The notes beneath the pieces were generated by a model, which saw only the letters and a program-made list of their open reading frames with translations, searched no databases and was not told the DNA's origin. A stretch of DNA of 64,000 bases from Phoronis australis. Taxonomy: Eukaryota; Phoronida; Phoronidae. The position numbers and the translations under genes are program-made. Shown here piece after piece: positions 1 to 12,314 of the stretch. Where the stretch lies: NCBI GenBank assembly GCA_002633005.1, contig NMRA01000124.1, positions 307,788 to 371,787 on the forward strand, given 5' to 3'. Each line of letters starts with the position of its first letter. The stretch's first letter is position 1.

Positions 1-1428
1 GGGGGGGTCAGAGGCTGTGTGAGTGCATATTGTTCTCACATCAGCATACATGAGTATAAAAATAAATATCTGACACTTTGTACAGTTCCTGATGGGACAA
101 CTGTTTTGATAAAATATGTGTTCTGCACTTATATCGGAATCGTATGAAACATATATTTGGAAGAAGTCCTGATAAAATGCTTTTAATCAATTATATCTCA
201 TTGTCCAATTTTGTCTCTTATAGATAGAGTATATTTGTTTGTTGCGCTACAATTGATGAAAATATTCATATTCAACGTTGTATTGATTACATGCTTTATT
301 GAAATCATGACATACATGATTTGCTTGTGCAGACTCACTTTCAATCAAGAACAACTTTGAGGCATATTTCTGGCATAACACGACACATTACCATTAGCAA
401 TCGTTCTCTAATGATTTTAACTCTACATTTCAGACTGCTAATTTTCACCCGGTTATTTACACCAGTGGAATATGGTTAACACTTTTCAACTTGTAAAGGA
501 TAAACAAAAAATATTGTGTCCAAAATTATGGCCGTTACCGGCGGGGTACAGGTCACACGGTAGTCCTCGTGGTCACTAACCGACTAAACACCGAAGATGA
601 AACCTGTCACCGTAGTAACTAGGCTTTACAATTCCGGCAACTGTAATGTTCCCGTCCTCTCCTTATTTGCTGCCTCCGACCATAGAAGTTGCAACTTTGT
701 TCTCCAGGCCGGCGACCTATTGCAGACGTGCGCGATCAATAAGTGGATAAAATTTACTTTTAGGGTGTGTATAAACCCCGAAAAATTTTTCCGTTGGTTT
801 TAGTGTTATATCCGTTTGTTAAATAAGCATGTCGTTTGCTCATCCTTGTCTTCAGCTGGTATTCGCGTTAATCACGACGTAAACGGATTCGGATTTCTTG
901 CGTAAGTAGCCAAACTTGACAATTATTGCACAAAACTGCGCGATTTGTACTAAATTTAAAGAAGTTAAAAGTTGGTGCCTAAGACATTCAGCAAATTTTT
1001 GAACTTGCAACAAAAAGCACAACATTATCCTTCAGTTGTTAGTGTGACCACGACCCGTAGGTGACTTGACTATCTCAGTGGTGGACGACCTGTGTCCTAT
1101 CTGGCGCAGCGCCACCTCTTCTAAAGTACCCTGGTGTGGGGCATGGCTCCTTTGGCCTCCCTCTAAATCCGCAACTGGGCACCCTTGGTGGCTTGTAGTC
1201 ATGAAGCATACAGTGAAGTTAATCTGATATGGTTTTGCCAGGACCACTCACTAAGTCATTATATATTGAATGCACCAAGGAACGCTGAGCCAGAAAAAGT
1301 TGTAAAGCAGAATTCGGCGAACCCATGTTTTTGAACAACCTAGGTCTCCCTTTTTTCCTTGGTAATGAGTTTGTGACAAACATATTTTATCGTTGGTACA
1401 TATATCGATCACAAATAACTGCACTCAC
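1..1428. other. Left edge; no supported gene
   Basis: Only short uncoordinated frames are visible. Downstream exons of the kinase-like gene (minus strand) should lie here or beyond the left edge, because its exon ending at 1429 stops in the middle of the kinase domain. I could not find a convincing C-lobe exon. Around 1130-1200 a minus-strand stretch rich in GGCC/CCC looks like a common dispersed repeat rather than coding sequence. Confidence 0.4.
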
Positions 1429-1920
1429 CTGATTCCTTTGAGAGATGAGCACTTCTCAAAATCAATCAAATGGACCACAGGATTATCTGACGATGTTGCG
1501 TCCACCATGATGTTGGCGTCCATGATGTCATTTATTAGGTAACCAGCGTTATGGCATCTTCTCACAGCTACAGTGATTAGAAGAGCCAGTCTAGTTACAA
1601 ATATTGGGCTGTACACGCCCAGTTCGTCCAGGTCATCGAGCCGCACTGACTGGTGAAGATGTTGCATGATTAAGGAGACAGAAGCATCGTTGTTGGCATC
1701 CCTAACAGTTATCATACCGTAGACCTGAGGCACAAACCCTGTTTGAAAAAGGTTTGCATATGCATTGTATTCTTGCTCAATGCCAATTCCGTTGTCTTTA
1801 TAGTGTTTAAGGCAAGCGGCAATCACGCTGCCGTCGCGGAGAATCAACTGCCCTGCATAGACGTCTGACGAAACCCCCGAGCCGATGATGCACTGTCGCC
1901 CTGAGGGTTGGCGGGAGAAG
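1429..1920 (-). CDS. Protein-kinase-like gene, internal exon (N-lobe to DFE motif)
   Basis: This is an internal exon on the minus strand, with a TTTTCAG acceptor at 1921-1922 and an AG|GTGAGT donor at 1428-1427. The 492-nt frame encodes most of a kinase-like fold. It has a glycine loop (IIGSGVSSDVYAG), a beta-3 lysine in VIAACLKHY, an alpha-C glutamate in EQEYNAYANLF, a catalytic loop NDIMDANIMVD that keeps Asp and Asn, and a metal-binding HLIDFEKC with DFE in place of DFG. The HRD histidine/arginine is replaced by IN. Residue spacing fits the kinase superfamily, but not a standard Ser/Thr or Tyr kinase; an atypical kinase or pseudokinase is possible. The exon starts with one base completing a codon, which fits the phase of the exon ending at 5810. 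The C-lobe is not seen, so the gene is incomplete here. Confidence 0.72.
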
Positions 1921-4900
1921 CTGAAAACGAAATGCAGGAAATGGGTAATATTTCGTGGCTGTAATCCAGTGAAAAAATCTTACAAGAAGACATCTTGTAA
2001 CTGGGATTAATGACGCGAGAGGAAATGTATGGCACTGTTTAGTTCCTGTTAAAACTACGCCAAGGGCTCGGTTGGGACAGGCGATCGACAAAACGCTGGA
2101 TTAGTTCTTGTGAAAATTTCACTCGTACATGAACTTGTCTGAATTCATTTTTGTGCAAATGTACGACGTAGCTTGGAGTATTCTTCATTAGCCAGACCAA
2201 GAAAATGTTACTCGGTATAACCTCAGCGATCAGTTTTGCAAATGCCGGGTTGAGGGGGTCGTAGGTTGAAGGATCGTGGGTTGAAGGGGAAGCGGAAAGA
2301 AGAGGCTTCGGTGTAGGGCCTTTGGAATTCTAATCCGTTAGAATCCGTTTATTTACATTGTCAGCCTCATTTCCACGAAGTCTGCCCATTGTCTATATTT
2401 ATACTATAAACTCTATAGATAGAAAGAAAAAAAGAGTTTTAAAGCTTTTTTCTTTGTATCTAGAGCTTACAAGCTAGCTATTGCAATTAAACTTTCTAGA
2501 CAGTCACAGTTGTTACCATCACGGATCAAAGACCGAGGATAAAAGTTTCAATGCCCTAACAACGCGGGAGAATTTCTGTGGCGATAGCATGGACTTATGA
2601 ATAGTTCTGACACCCACCATTGTTACCGTTGCAACATTCCACAAGCCTGAAGCCGACATTACGAGAGCTTATGCCACGTGCAACAACATACAGACTCTCA
2701 ACGAAGTGGTATTGATCATATTCCATTGAAACTGTCAGAATGGGTAATGGGAAGCAAACAAACTGTTGCGCGCAGCACGTTCAGACATTAAGCACTGGTA
2801 TTTCAAGCTTCATCGTTTTAAACATGCAGACGACGTAGGCACCAAGAGTTGTTGTTTGGCGTTGTCCTCATATGGTCAAACTTAAGATTATGAATGTGCT
2901 ATTTCATACTTGCAGCACGGTGTTGAACAGTACTTCTATTCAATTCGACTGCATTTGCAAGTTTCCACGGTCCACCGGTGCTATATCTCTATACTAATAG
3001 TAGGACAGCGGTGTAGGAATTTTGAAATAAAGTACACAAAGCAAAATGGCCGACACGTTGCTTAGGTCTTCTATAGGCTCATTGCAACAGACAAAGTGAT
3101 TTAATTTCACTGCTCATACTCAGCAAGTCTACCAACACGTTTGATGAATTTTGTAAATATTTTGGTGTTTTGTTGTCTATGACAGTTTTCACTGAAGCTG
3201 ATTTATTCCTTTCACTTACCAAAGCATTAAAAAAGAATGCTTTGGTAAGTGAAACACCAACGACATGATGTTCTGGTGTTTCATATTCCATCCAGTATTT
3301 CGGGCAGCAGGAGTCTGTTGCTCGACCTATTGTTTTCTAATGTTTCTGTAGATCACAGTGACCTGTTACCACCTGGATTATCATTTGCAGTTGTGACCTG
3401 GCCAGACGCAAAACCTTGGTAGTAAAACTGGGAATTACCCAGCTCACCGCCTCTTTTTATCTTCTACAGTCACTTCTGTTAGTCCAAGATGTTTTCCATC
3501 GTTCTAATGACTAGTCCCTTATTCCCAAAAACGAAGGAGCCATAAAGGACAGATAGTATTGGTTGATGTCCTTGAAAATCGATCAGCTGTCTCTTCACCT
3601 TGGATACTAGTTACTTGTTCAGGGCTCCAAGCAATTATGATACGATTATATTTACCTAAATGCTTATATGTGATTTCACATGGACTATCATGGAGAATTA
3701 AGTTTCTTGAATTGTCTACGAGGCTACGTTTTGTAAATCAAATGGGTACGTTCCATAATTTGTCAATTTTCATTAGATGCTATTGTGAAGTTGAGTTATT
3801 GGATACTATTAAAAATGAAATGAAATAAAACAAAATAAAAATATTTGTGAAAAGTCATGTTCATGAAACTGCGATTTCTTCATTCTGTATTCTATAATCC
3901 TGTCATAAATGCGACTGATAGTGAAGTTCATTAAATGCTTTCATCAGCCACAGGCACTTGTCCTCTTTAGTTCCCCGTACATTGTTGATATGCTTTTACA
4001 ACTCAAGTGTACGTAAAACCACGATTTACATTGTCGGAGCTACCCGATTGTGCTTTACTTTTTCCAAGTTCGCGAGAAAGCAGGTTTGGAATTTTCGGGT
4101 AATTTCTCTAGGTGTGCTCCGGAATTCCCTGGGAATTATTGGCGGTCACGCAGACATTCAATAAGTTGCTCTGTATGTAATGTCCTTGCTTTATTGTATA
4201 GTGTTAGGGATTGGTGTTAACATCATATCCTAACAGGACCTCATTAGATACCTCGATATCACTTATCAATTTGAAAAAGAACAATCCAAATTTAAAATTT
4301 AATTTCTATAAAAATTCAAAATTGATTTGGACAACCCCCCTCAATCAGTTTTACACAATTTCTGGGAAATTAACAACTGTTTTGTCGCATTTTAACGTAT
4401 TTTTAGATGTATTTTATAAAAGAATTGTTCAGGTTGTAAGCTTTCCAAGCACTGTGTTTTAATGTTGAAGTTTACCTACATATATTACCAATTCGGTCCC
4501 TGATGATAACATATTTCTAGGGGCACTAGAGTCCATTGAAATATATCGCATGATTTACCTACCGTTTCTCAGGCATTTCTAATAGCTTGCGATTTCAAAT
4601 TAAATTTAACTTGTTAAATGCATTTATCGTCATTATTGTGACATTTGTCTCTTTATTTTGATACCTGTCCTTAGGGTTTATTTTGCATTAATCATCTCTA
4701 TTTATAGCCGTAAGGGCCTACTTTTGTATTCTTTGTTCAGTTCAACGTGGTCTCTCTCATTCAGCCACCTACCTCGTCGTCTTCAATACCTACGCTCGTT
4801 CTCTGCATTTTAAATGTGTATCGCTAGATTTCACTGAGTGAGCGAATTTTTCGTCACCAAACTAATTTATCGAAAAGCGCTCAGTCATATCCGTGAACCA

Positions 4901-5809
4901 ACTGTCACGAATGAAGTCGGCAATAAACTTACAGTAGGCCTATGTGTTACTGTCAGTGGAGGAGTCACTGTGAGTGGGGATTTTTCAAACCTGGGGCAAC
5001 AGGAAGGCGCTCAGGGGCCTGTGGACCTGCCAGCTGAGGACGTTATGGGTCAGGTTTGAAACGCCTGAGGAAGTTGATGACATCACAGTTTGGAACTCAG
5101 CAGCTAACACAAAAAGAAGGTGTATACCACTGGAGGCAGTGTGTTCAGAGTTTTGCAGGGAGATCATAGTCGTAAACTAAAGATGGCTAGCTGAAGAAGC
5201 AGAAAACATCCGCAAGTTTATGGCATTTTGTACATGCCCATCTTGCAGTCTTATTTAGTTTTATCTATTTACGTCATAATAAATGACATTACTCGCAATC
5301 CTCCTCTTGTTTTACTCTGCAACTTAGCTCCTGGCGTACCCCGTGCAAAATAGATTATGATAAATAAACACTAATTATTGATTGACACCTGACCACGAGT
5401 CTTCAAATGGCTTTTCATGATGGCGTGGCATAGTTTATTTCCGAAACATGGCCTTGAGGAATAACGAACTGCCAGTTATTTGCAAACACGGACAACAGAC
5501 CTGAGCAGAATAAGTATCAACCAATTCATAAGGGCAAGTAGTCCAACTCAAACGTTCTCTTATCGAGTGGAACCGGTTTTGTAGCCGCTTCAAAACACAA
5601 GCAAGGACACTCGTCCAAATTTGCAAACATCGATATTCATAGTTACATGTAAGAATTCACAATTTTCGGTGCGATAACATTGGGTCAACTACAACACGTA
5701 TACGTGTATCTAAGCAGCTTTGGACACAGTCAAGGTAAGTTGGCTTTCGTTCGCCAAAGCATTATTACAATGTATTGGGCACGTCGGGTCTTAAATCAAA
5801 TCAACTTAC
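1921..5809 (-). other. Probable intron of the kinase-like gene
   Basis: This is the 3.9-kb interval between the two phase-compatible exons. It holds no other coding exon I can support. It contains the 19-bp hairpin at 3210-3254 and AT-rich sequence. The short frames at 4838-5180 and 5435-5626 have no recognisable domain or good splice context. Confidence 0.45.
3210..3254. repeat. Perfect 19-bp inverted repeat with 7-nt loop
   Basis: Bases 3210-3228 are the exact reverse complement of 3236-3254, with an A-rich 7-base loop between them. This is a strong potential stem-loop in DNA or RNA. It could be a short fold-back repeat or a small hairpin RNA; nothing else in the flanks decides this. Confidence 0.8.
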
Positions 5810-6218
5810 CGAAACATGTCCGGATTGAGTAATTTTACTGAACACGGAAACGTGGGCCTATCGAAGCTGACTCGAAGATCTCTCAAAGGTGGGTCTATGT
5901 CCAGGGGCGTTATGGCAGTTGACCAATCTCGGTAGCAACCACTACCAACGCGAGTCAGCCTTGTCATGCTCCACGGCTCAGCCTCGCACGTTGGGGCTAG
6001 GTGGGCTGCAGGGTCTTCAAACATGAGTTGCGAGGTATACGATGTCGTTGACAACGTTGCCTCCGAGTCTATGAATATTTTTAGCGACATCGATGATGTG
6101 AAACTTGTCGTACTTATTGTGCGTTCCTCCGGGTGTACGTTTTTCTGGCAGCAGTTTAAGGGCACATTTGGTCGTTCACGGGTGTCATAGTATTCCACTC
6201 TTACGGGTAATCCTCGAA
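5810..6218 (-). CDS. Kinase-like gene, upstream exon
   Basis: An open minus-strand frame runs about 136 codons to a TTTCG|GTAAG donor at 5809-5808. A plausible acceptor (TTTTAG, 6220-6219) opens it. The encoded segment has a Ser/Thr-rich stretch and ends PCSVKLLNPDMF. Its phase (two bases of an Arg codon) joins exactly to the exon starting at 1920, giving an Arg-Phe-Ser junction directly ahead of the glycine loop. This phase and position agreement is the main support for one gene. There is no strong start codon in this frame, so a 5' exon should lie further right, perhaps in the CpG-rich 6.7-7.2 kb region. No domain is recognised in this segment. Confidence 0.5.
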
Positions 6219-9200
6219 CTAAAATTGTGATAACCCCAATTAGTCGTCATCGATAAACTTTAAACAAACATTTTCTCCCGAATATTTTCTTTTTTTCCAT
6301 ATTGTGTATGTTTGCACACACGAAGAATAAAAGACCACAAAGTGCTAAACGAGTTGTACCACTGTGGAAGGATGATGTGAGATGGCTGCACTGATATGTA
6401 GCATCCACACATTCTGATTACTTATGTATCTGAGCATAAAAAGAACAGGAGGTGGAGAGCACTATTCACTTCACACACTGGTCAGCGTCTGATTGTACCG
6501 TTCATGAATATGCAATTAACAGGAATGGTCCCATAACAGGACTCGACACTCAGAACCATAAGGCTGGCGCAGTGCGACGTAATTCTTGTTAATATTTGAC
6601 ATAAATGCCAATTATGGCTGACACAAATGATTATATCTTATTAATTGATTTGTTTGATATAATTCTCGAATAACATCGTGCATTTATAAATCGCTTATTT
6701 CAGACACGGGTTATGGCTTCGACTCTGTAGGACAAAAACAACTCGAGAGCTGGTGCGAAGACACCCACGCCCGCCCGACGCCTCATTCCCATTCGTTCAA
6801 GCGACGGATCAGCGCCAGGTTCTGCGGCTACAAAACCCCGGCGGTTTTTTTTTTCTTTGTCTTGTCGAGTTGAGGCTTCAGTCAGACTATCCCGCGAACA
6901 CGCTACGTTCTCGAAGCCAAACACAATGCAGGGGTAGTCGTCCGCGCCGCGGGCCCGCGTTTAGGCCTACTAGGTCGCGTGCTCAGTATTCGGCGGTGAG
7001 AGAAATCGAAGAAACGATGTTATCGTTGATAAATGTTCTGAAATTTGAGTCAGACTAAGGGGCGACCTCGGTATTTTATGAGCATCCGTTCGCCGCCACG
7101 TAGGCTTAATTCGTGTGCTGTGGTCGTGTGCTTCACGGAGACCTACCGGCAGCGAAACTGCCACGACGGGACTGTACGAACTCCTCGCTTATTTTACCCG
7201 TTAAAAGTACTTTTAGAGACGTAAGTGGCCAAGATCTCAAACTTTATTCCATTGGCTGTCTTGAGAGCATTGCCATGGATACACGTAATTATATTTTAAG
7301 CCCATATTTTACAAAAAGCAAACCGACGCCCATGCAAGTCATGCCGGGGTTTTCTTTTGTCCCCGTAAGCCTACAACTAGTCGCCGATAGAGTCGAATGT
7401 TCAAACGTTTCGTATTTCCCGTTTCAAACATTCGTTTCGGCGTTCTATACGCTAGTCCTGATGTGGAATTATGGACATAAACAGTTGAAGATCACCACAT
7501 TTTTGCATTTTGGGTTCAAATTCAATTGTAAACAAAGACGGTCTCTGTTGTAAACAAGTGTTCGGAGAGTCCCGCATCAGGTCACGTGAGAAACCCCGAG
7601 TGCGCGGGTGTGAAAGCCCTGACCTCCACCAGTGACGCATACATGTAGTTGGAAACAATCGAAAATGCTTAGCCAGAACAACTGAACTTAAAAACAGGGG
7701 TAATTGGGCGAACTCAACAATTACACGGGTTGCTCTTTTTAAGAACCACATTGTGACCCTAGCTGGATGCCGGTCTTTTATATCTTTTCAGCTCCAGTCG
7801 TCGAACCACTTGCGACAACCTTTCATGCTAGGAGTTTTTCAACAAGACATGTAATTGAGTTTTCTAGCAACCGAAATTGTTGTAGAATATTCGTCGATGG
7901 GAAGTGTAAACTCGAACGCAGAAAGAAAATGGCAGGACATTCTAAACCCCGTAATACGTCACATGACTAATTAATTAAATTACGGGAAGCCGTAATTAAC
8001 TGAAAAATACGTCTGGGATGATAATCAAAAAACCGTATTTTTACTAAAATGACATGAAAAATGTTGCTTTCTCCTTTAAACCTTGAGCTACAAGTAACGG
8101 CTTGTGTGATGTTATCTTTGGCAATGAACTTAAAAAAGAAAGGAAAAAACTTAAACAAGTCTGCAAGATACAGGCCTAGCAAATGGTCTTACCTTTACGC
8201 CCAAACTGTCCCTCAATTGTGAATCGTCTCTGAAGAAAGACAAAGAAAACAAAAATGTAAACAATAATTCTTCCAAAAATGATTCATTTATTGGCATTTC
8301 CCTCCAACCCTTCAGACGAAAAGCAAGAGGATTTGAGTAATATTTTTTTAATTCATCTGAAACAGCAATTTTGAATAAAATTTTAACCGGAAAAATAAAA
8401 GGTGGTGGAGTTAAGATGGAAAGATAAAAATGCTAACAAACCTTTAAAAATTATGTAGATAAAAATATAATTGTTATTATCGGATTCTAAATGGGCGAAA
8501 ATGTTTGAACACACAGATGTTACATTTTAATTAATTAAGGTGATAGCTATAAACACTTGCACGTAGATAATGCTTTTTGGAGGGACTGTTTGAAACATTG
8601 GAGTGAATTTTCTATAAAATAATATCTTTCAATTGTACTACCTCCATTAGTGTACCGTTTAACAGTGATTTACAAATTGTAAATAAATCGATGTGTTATA
8701 AAAGCTTTGAAGGAAATGGATTATTTATGTAAATGACATATTGGATACGCATAATGTTTTCAAAATCTAAAAAAGAAATTTAATGCAAATATGAAATATT
8801 TAGTTATGTGTGCGGGCAAGAGCTTCGTAGAATCTGATCCATAAACATTCAAAGTCTCAAACAACGAAGCGGAATGTATTCTCACTGTTGAATAAAGGCT
8901 CAGTATAAAATCATCAAAGCAAAAATGACATCACAGCAAAATTACAGTTTGAATTATCAGCGTAGTGCGTGACCCGTGGCTAAAACAAAATCAGGAATCA
9001 ATCGTTAGGTTCAACCGTGGATAGTGATACCAGGTACATTATACAAAATTTTGTGGCGAGTAGATGAACAGTGCTCAACGTGTGTAACAGTGGTTTCTGA
9101 AGGAGATCAATTCAGCGTATTGTAGGGCATCGACACTGGCGCAAAATAAATTTCATGGGAGCGCTATGTTTGCTCATCTCGGGTCAACTGGTGCATTGAA

Positions 9201-9439
9201 ATTGCGTCACCAATCACGTGTTATGTCGTCTTGCACAGGAACAATTACCTAACATTTGCATGCAAAACATCCGATCAAAACAAACGACAAAACAACGAAA
9301 CTCAACAAAAATGAATACTGAAGTTATGGAGACACGTCATTGTGGGTTGCGACTAGACCATTCATTAACCTCGAACAGAAACAGCCAGACATAACTAGAA
9401 AGATTATTGTCACAATGTAACAATAATGGACCCAGACCA
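6219..9439. other. No supported gene; CpG-rich patch at 6.7-7.2 kb
   Basis: Bases 6700-7200 are richer in GC and CpG than the surroundings and carry overlapping frames on both strands (for example 6700-6924 minus and 6753-7058 plus). This could be a promoter or first exon of the minus-strand kinase-like gene. The 146-residue plus frame at 7113-7553 has no recognisable domain. The remainder to 9.4 kb is AT-rich with no coding signal. Confidence 0.35.
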
Positions 9440-10357
9440 TGTTTTACTGGAATTGGTATGTGAAGTTATTGTCAGCAACCCGTTTACCAAGATTAAAAAG
9501 AATTCTTTAAAGCTGTAGAAGTAACATGTTGATAATCTGATGACCTTTGCACTAACTGACCCTTTCCGGTGCATAATGAGCCCCGATAAAGTAATAAGTG
9601 TAAAATAGATTAGAAGTGTGATCAATGCCAAGAATCACACATGTCTTACTTTGAGCACTTTAGAATAAAAATTGAATGAAAAACTTGAAAATTCCACGCA
9701 TAAGAATATGTATTGAATGAAATGGTCAAAATTTCAGACAAAAATGCACCTAATGACCCCGTGGCTGCACCAAATGACTGAAACTTTAGAATTCGGACTC
9801 AATGACATCTACTAAACAGATACGTGAATTTAAAGTGTCTAGCTCAAAATTTTAGTTTGGATTCAATGACCTTTGATCTATTGTTTCTGATTGAATGGCG
9901 GATTGCTTAGTAAAGAAGGGAAGCGGTATGGCATGTATGCTTACAGCTTAGGGTTGAAACTGAAGGGATTTTTTTTTGAAAAAATGTAAGAGAAATAACA
10001 TTGTGAAAATTAGATGACGTTTGCACACAGATTGACGTTATCCTGTGCATTATAAAACCTTTTGGTAACATTACTGCAAAGTCCGTCAAAAGTGTGTTTA
10101 AAGCTGAAAATCACAGTTGTCTAACTCTCCAGATTACAGAATACATGCTGAGTGAAAAGGCAAAAATTTTAGAAGAGTAAAGCACCTAATAACCCCATGG
10201 TTAAACCAAATGTCCAGAAAGGTTGGGCTTAGAACTCAATTGCATGTTCCTATCAGATGTGTGAATTTGAAGTGTCTAGCTCAAAGTCTTAGTTTGCACT
10301 CCATGGCCTTTGTCGTATTAAATCTGCTTGGATGGCCCGATTACTTAGAAAATTGTT
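9440..10357. repeat. Diverged tandem duplication, two units of about 440-480 bp
   Basis: Unit 1 (about 9440-9908) and unit 2 (about 9925-10357) align along their length with many substitutions and small indels. Clear anchors are GTGTCTAGCTCAAA at 9835 and again at 10272 (offset 437), the CACCTAATGACCCC / CACCTAATAACCCC segment, and GATGACCTTTGCAC / GATGACGTTTGCAC. Neither unit has a convincing long reading frame. The divergence suggests an old duplication rather than an assembly artefact. Confidence 0.7.
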
Positions 10358-10375
10358 TTTTAAATTCTTACAAGT

Positions 10376-11170
10376 TTTTAGTTGTTACCAGCCAACCGAA
10401 TTTTAGAACAAACCTTGCAGCTGCAAAGCTGTAATCAGTTCCCGAAAGTTGTGGCAGTCTTAGGGAATGGCGCGTGCGCCGTGTCACGAGCGTACTGTTT
10501 TTGAAAACAGACGACAGACATTTCATTGTTACAAAAGGCGGTAGAAAATGACTTTCCGCTGATTGTTCTCTACTTAAACGGCTGTAATAAACAAGGCAAG
10601 TATCACCTATGCGGGTAAAAAAGTGGTAAGATAAAATTTGACACAAAATTAGCGTCATTAAAAACTACAGTCTTCCTGGAGTAATTTAAATTAGTTAACG
10701 GTGTTGGCAAAAATGGCGTTCTACCGTTATTCTGCTGCTAAAGTTGTGGAGCGATCTTTAGTGACCGCTTTCGGCGCAATGAAATTTTGCGTCACCTATT
10801 GGCCAGTTTCTTTTTTCGCCGATTCTTCAATCAACTGTTGTTCTTTCACGAGGTTGCGTACACGTCACAACAAATTATCAGAACTGGTTTTAAAAGTTTT
10901 TAGAATTTTGGTACCGAAAAATCGAATTTCAGAAGAAATTTTGTTGCTTCTAAGCTATCATTGTCTCCTGAGAGATGTCGCAAAAATTTAGGAAATGGCG
11001 CGTGCGCGTGACACGAGCGCACTGTTTTCAAAACGACGAAATACTTTTCATTGTTAGAACAAACAGAGAGTTTCGCAAGAAAATGAAGTTTATTGCATTG
11101 TTTTTCACTTAAACGGCTGTAACGTGCAAGGTAAGTGTCGGTTGACTCCCAGATTTTGCATGCACACCGT
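10376..11170. repeat. Two diverged copies of a ~280-bp element containing GGCGCGTGCGC
   Basis: Copy 1 is about 10376-10640 and copy 2 about 10899-11170, offset 527. Shared landmarks are TTTTTAG at the left, AATGGCGCGTGCGC, CACGAGCG, ACTGTTTT, TTTCATTGTTA, and ACTTAAACGGCTGTAA at the right. The minus-strand frames of both copies (10368-10658 and 10900-11199) also align as proteins, sharing YSRLS and LKF segments in the same order. I see no known domain, so coding is doubtful. Confidence 0.65.
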
Positions 11171-12314
11171 CCGGTCTTTAGCTTTACATGTTGATACAAG
11201 TTTCATGGCGCGGTGACGAGCAGAACTACCTTGGCTGTGTGCAATTCCGCTGTCTACGGAAGAAATACACTCAGTGGGACCTAGCTGTATTTTGAGGACA
11301 ATCTTCATACAGCTAGCTGGCTGGCTACGAGGTGACGCCGAGCGTAACTACCTGGGTAGTCAACTGGCTGTGTGAAGTTTTGGGGTTGGCCTATAACGTA
11401 CATAGCTCAACACGCAGTCGTACGATAGTCTTCATACAGCTATAGTCGGTAACTAACCAACCCTTACAGCGTTGGGTATTGGCTGGCAGGTTGGTAGCCG
11501 GCTAGTGCGCACTGCCCAGTCACGCCAGTGTAAATTATAGATACGGGTTGGTTGCACCGGCATATTTTCGGCTAGCGATGACGACGACTGGGTATCACTT
11601 TGTGTTGCTTCGGCTCAAACACGTATCCCTGGTGACCCGATATTTCGGACTGAAATTTCTTAATTCAACAATTTGAAGAATGCCACTTGACTGCACGCTA
11701 AAGTAGGAGTAGTAACCTGTACCCCCACCGAATACGTCACAAGAAGCAGTGCTCTAAGCGGGTGATTTTTTTAGTTTCGTTAGAAAATATAAGTTTACTT
11801 TTTGATTTTGAATTCTTAGTAAAATTAATCAACAACTCATTGAAAACTATGCAAACTGTATTCAGAATAAAATACAGTTCCCCTTTAAATTTAAAGAACC
11901 TGTACTCATTTTGGAACAGTAAAAGAACGGCAAAATGACTTACGTATAATTAAATTTAGCGTACATATAATTGCAACTAAAGGATTGCAAACGTTCATTG
12001 CACGTCGTGTTAAGTATCAAAGTATTGTTTTACGAAATGCATTAGCACTATCGACGCCAAGTCCAGCGGTGTACTGAGGAAGTGTCCAATTATTACACCA
12101 CAGTTGAAATTTATGAATCATAGAGATTGTCATAAAGCGTCTCATGGATACCAACTGCAATAAATCGCAGGATGTTACGCCATATGGGTGGGTCTCCAAT
12201 TAATGAGGGAATATATACCATAAAGACCCCCTTTTTATCAAACATTCGAGGTCATATATCAATGGTTTTGTTGCACTTATTGTTAAGCTGAAATGTCTAT
12301 GTGGGTCCGTATCC
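11171..12314. other. No supported gene
   Basis: AT-balanced sequence with GGCTGG/AGCTAG-rich patches at 11.2-11.6 kb. No convincing exon, RNA gene or strong repeat is visible. Confidence 0.4.

Noticed and set aside
3079-3291. 70-codon minus frame as a gene
   Set aside because: It overlaps the 19-bp hairpin and has no domain or splice support.
7113-7553. 146-codon plus frame
   Set aside because: No domain recognised and overlapping frames on the other strand; probably chance in CpG-richer DNA.
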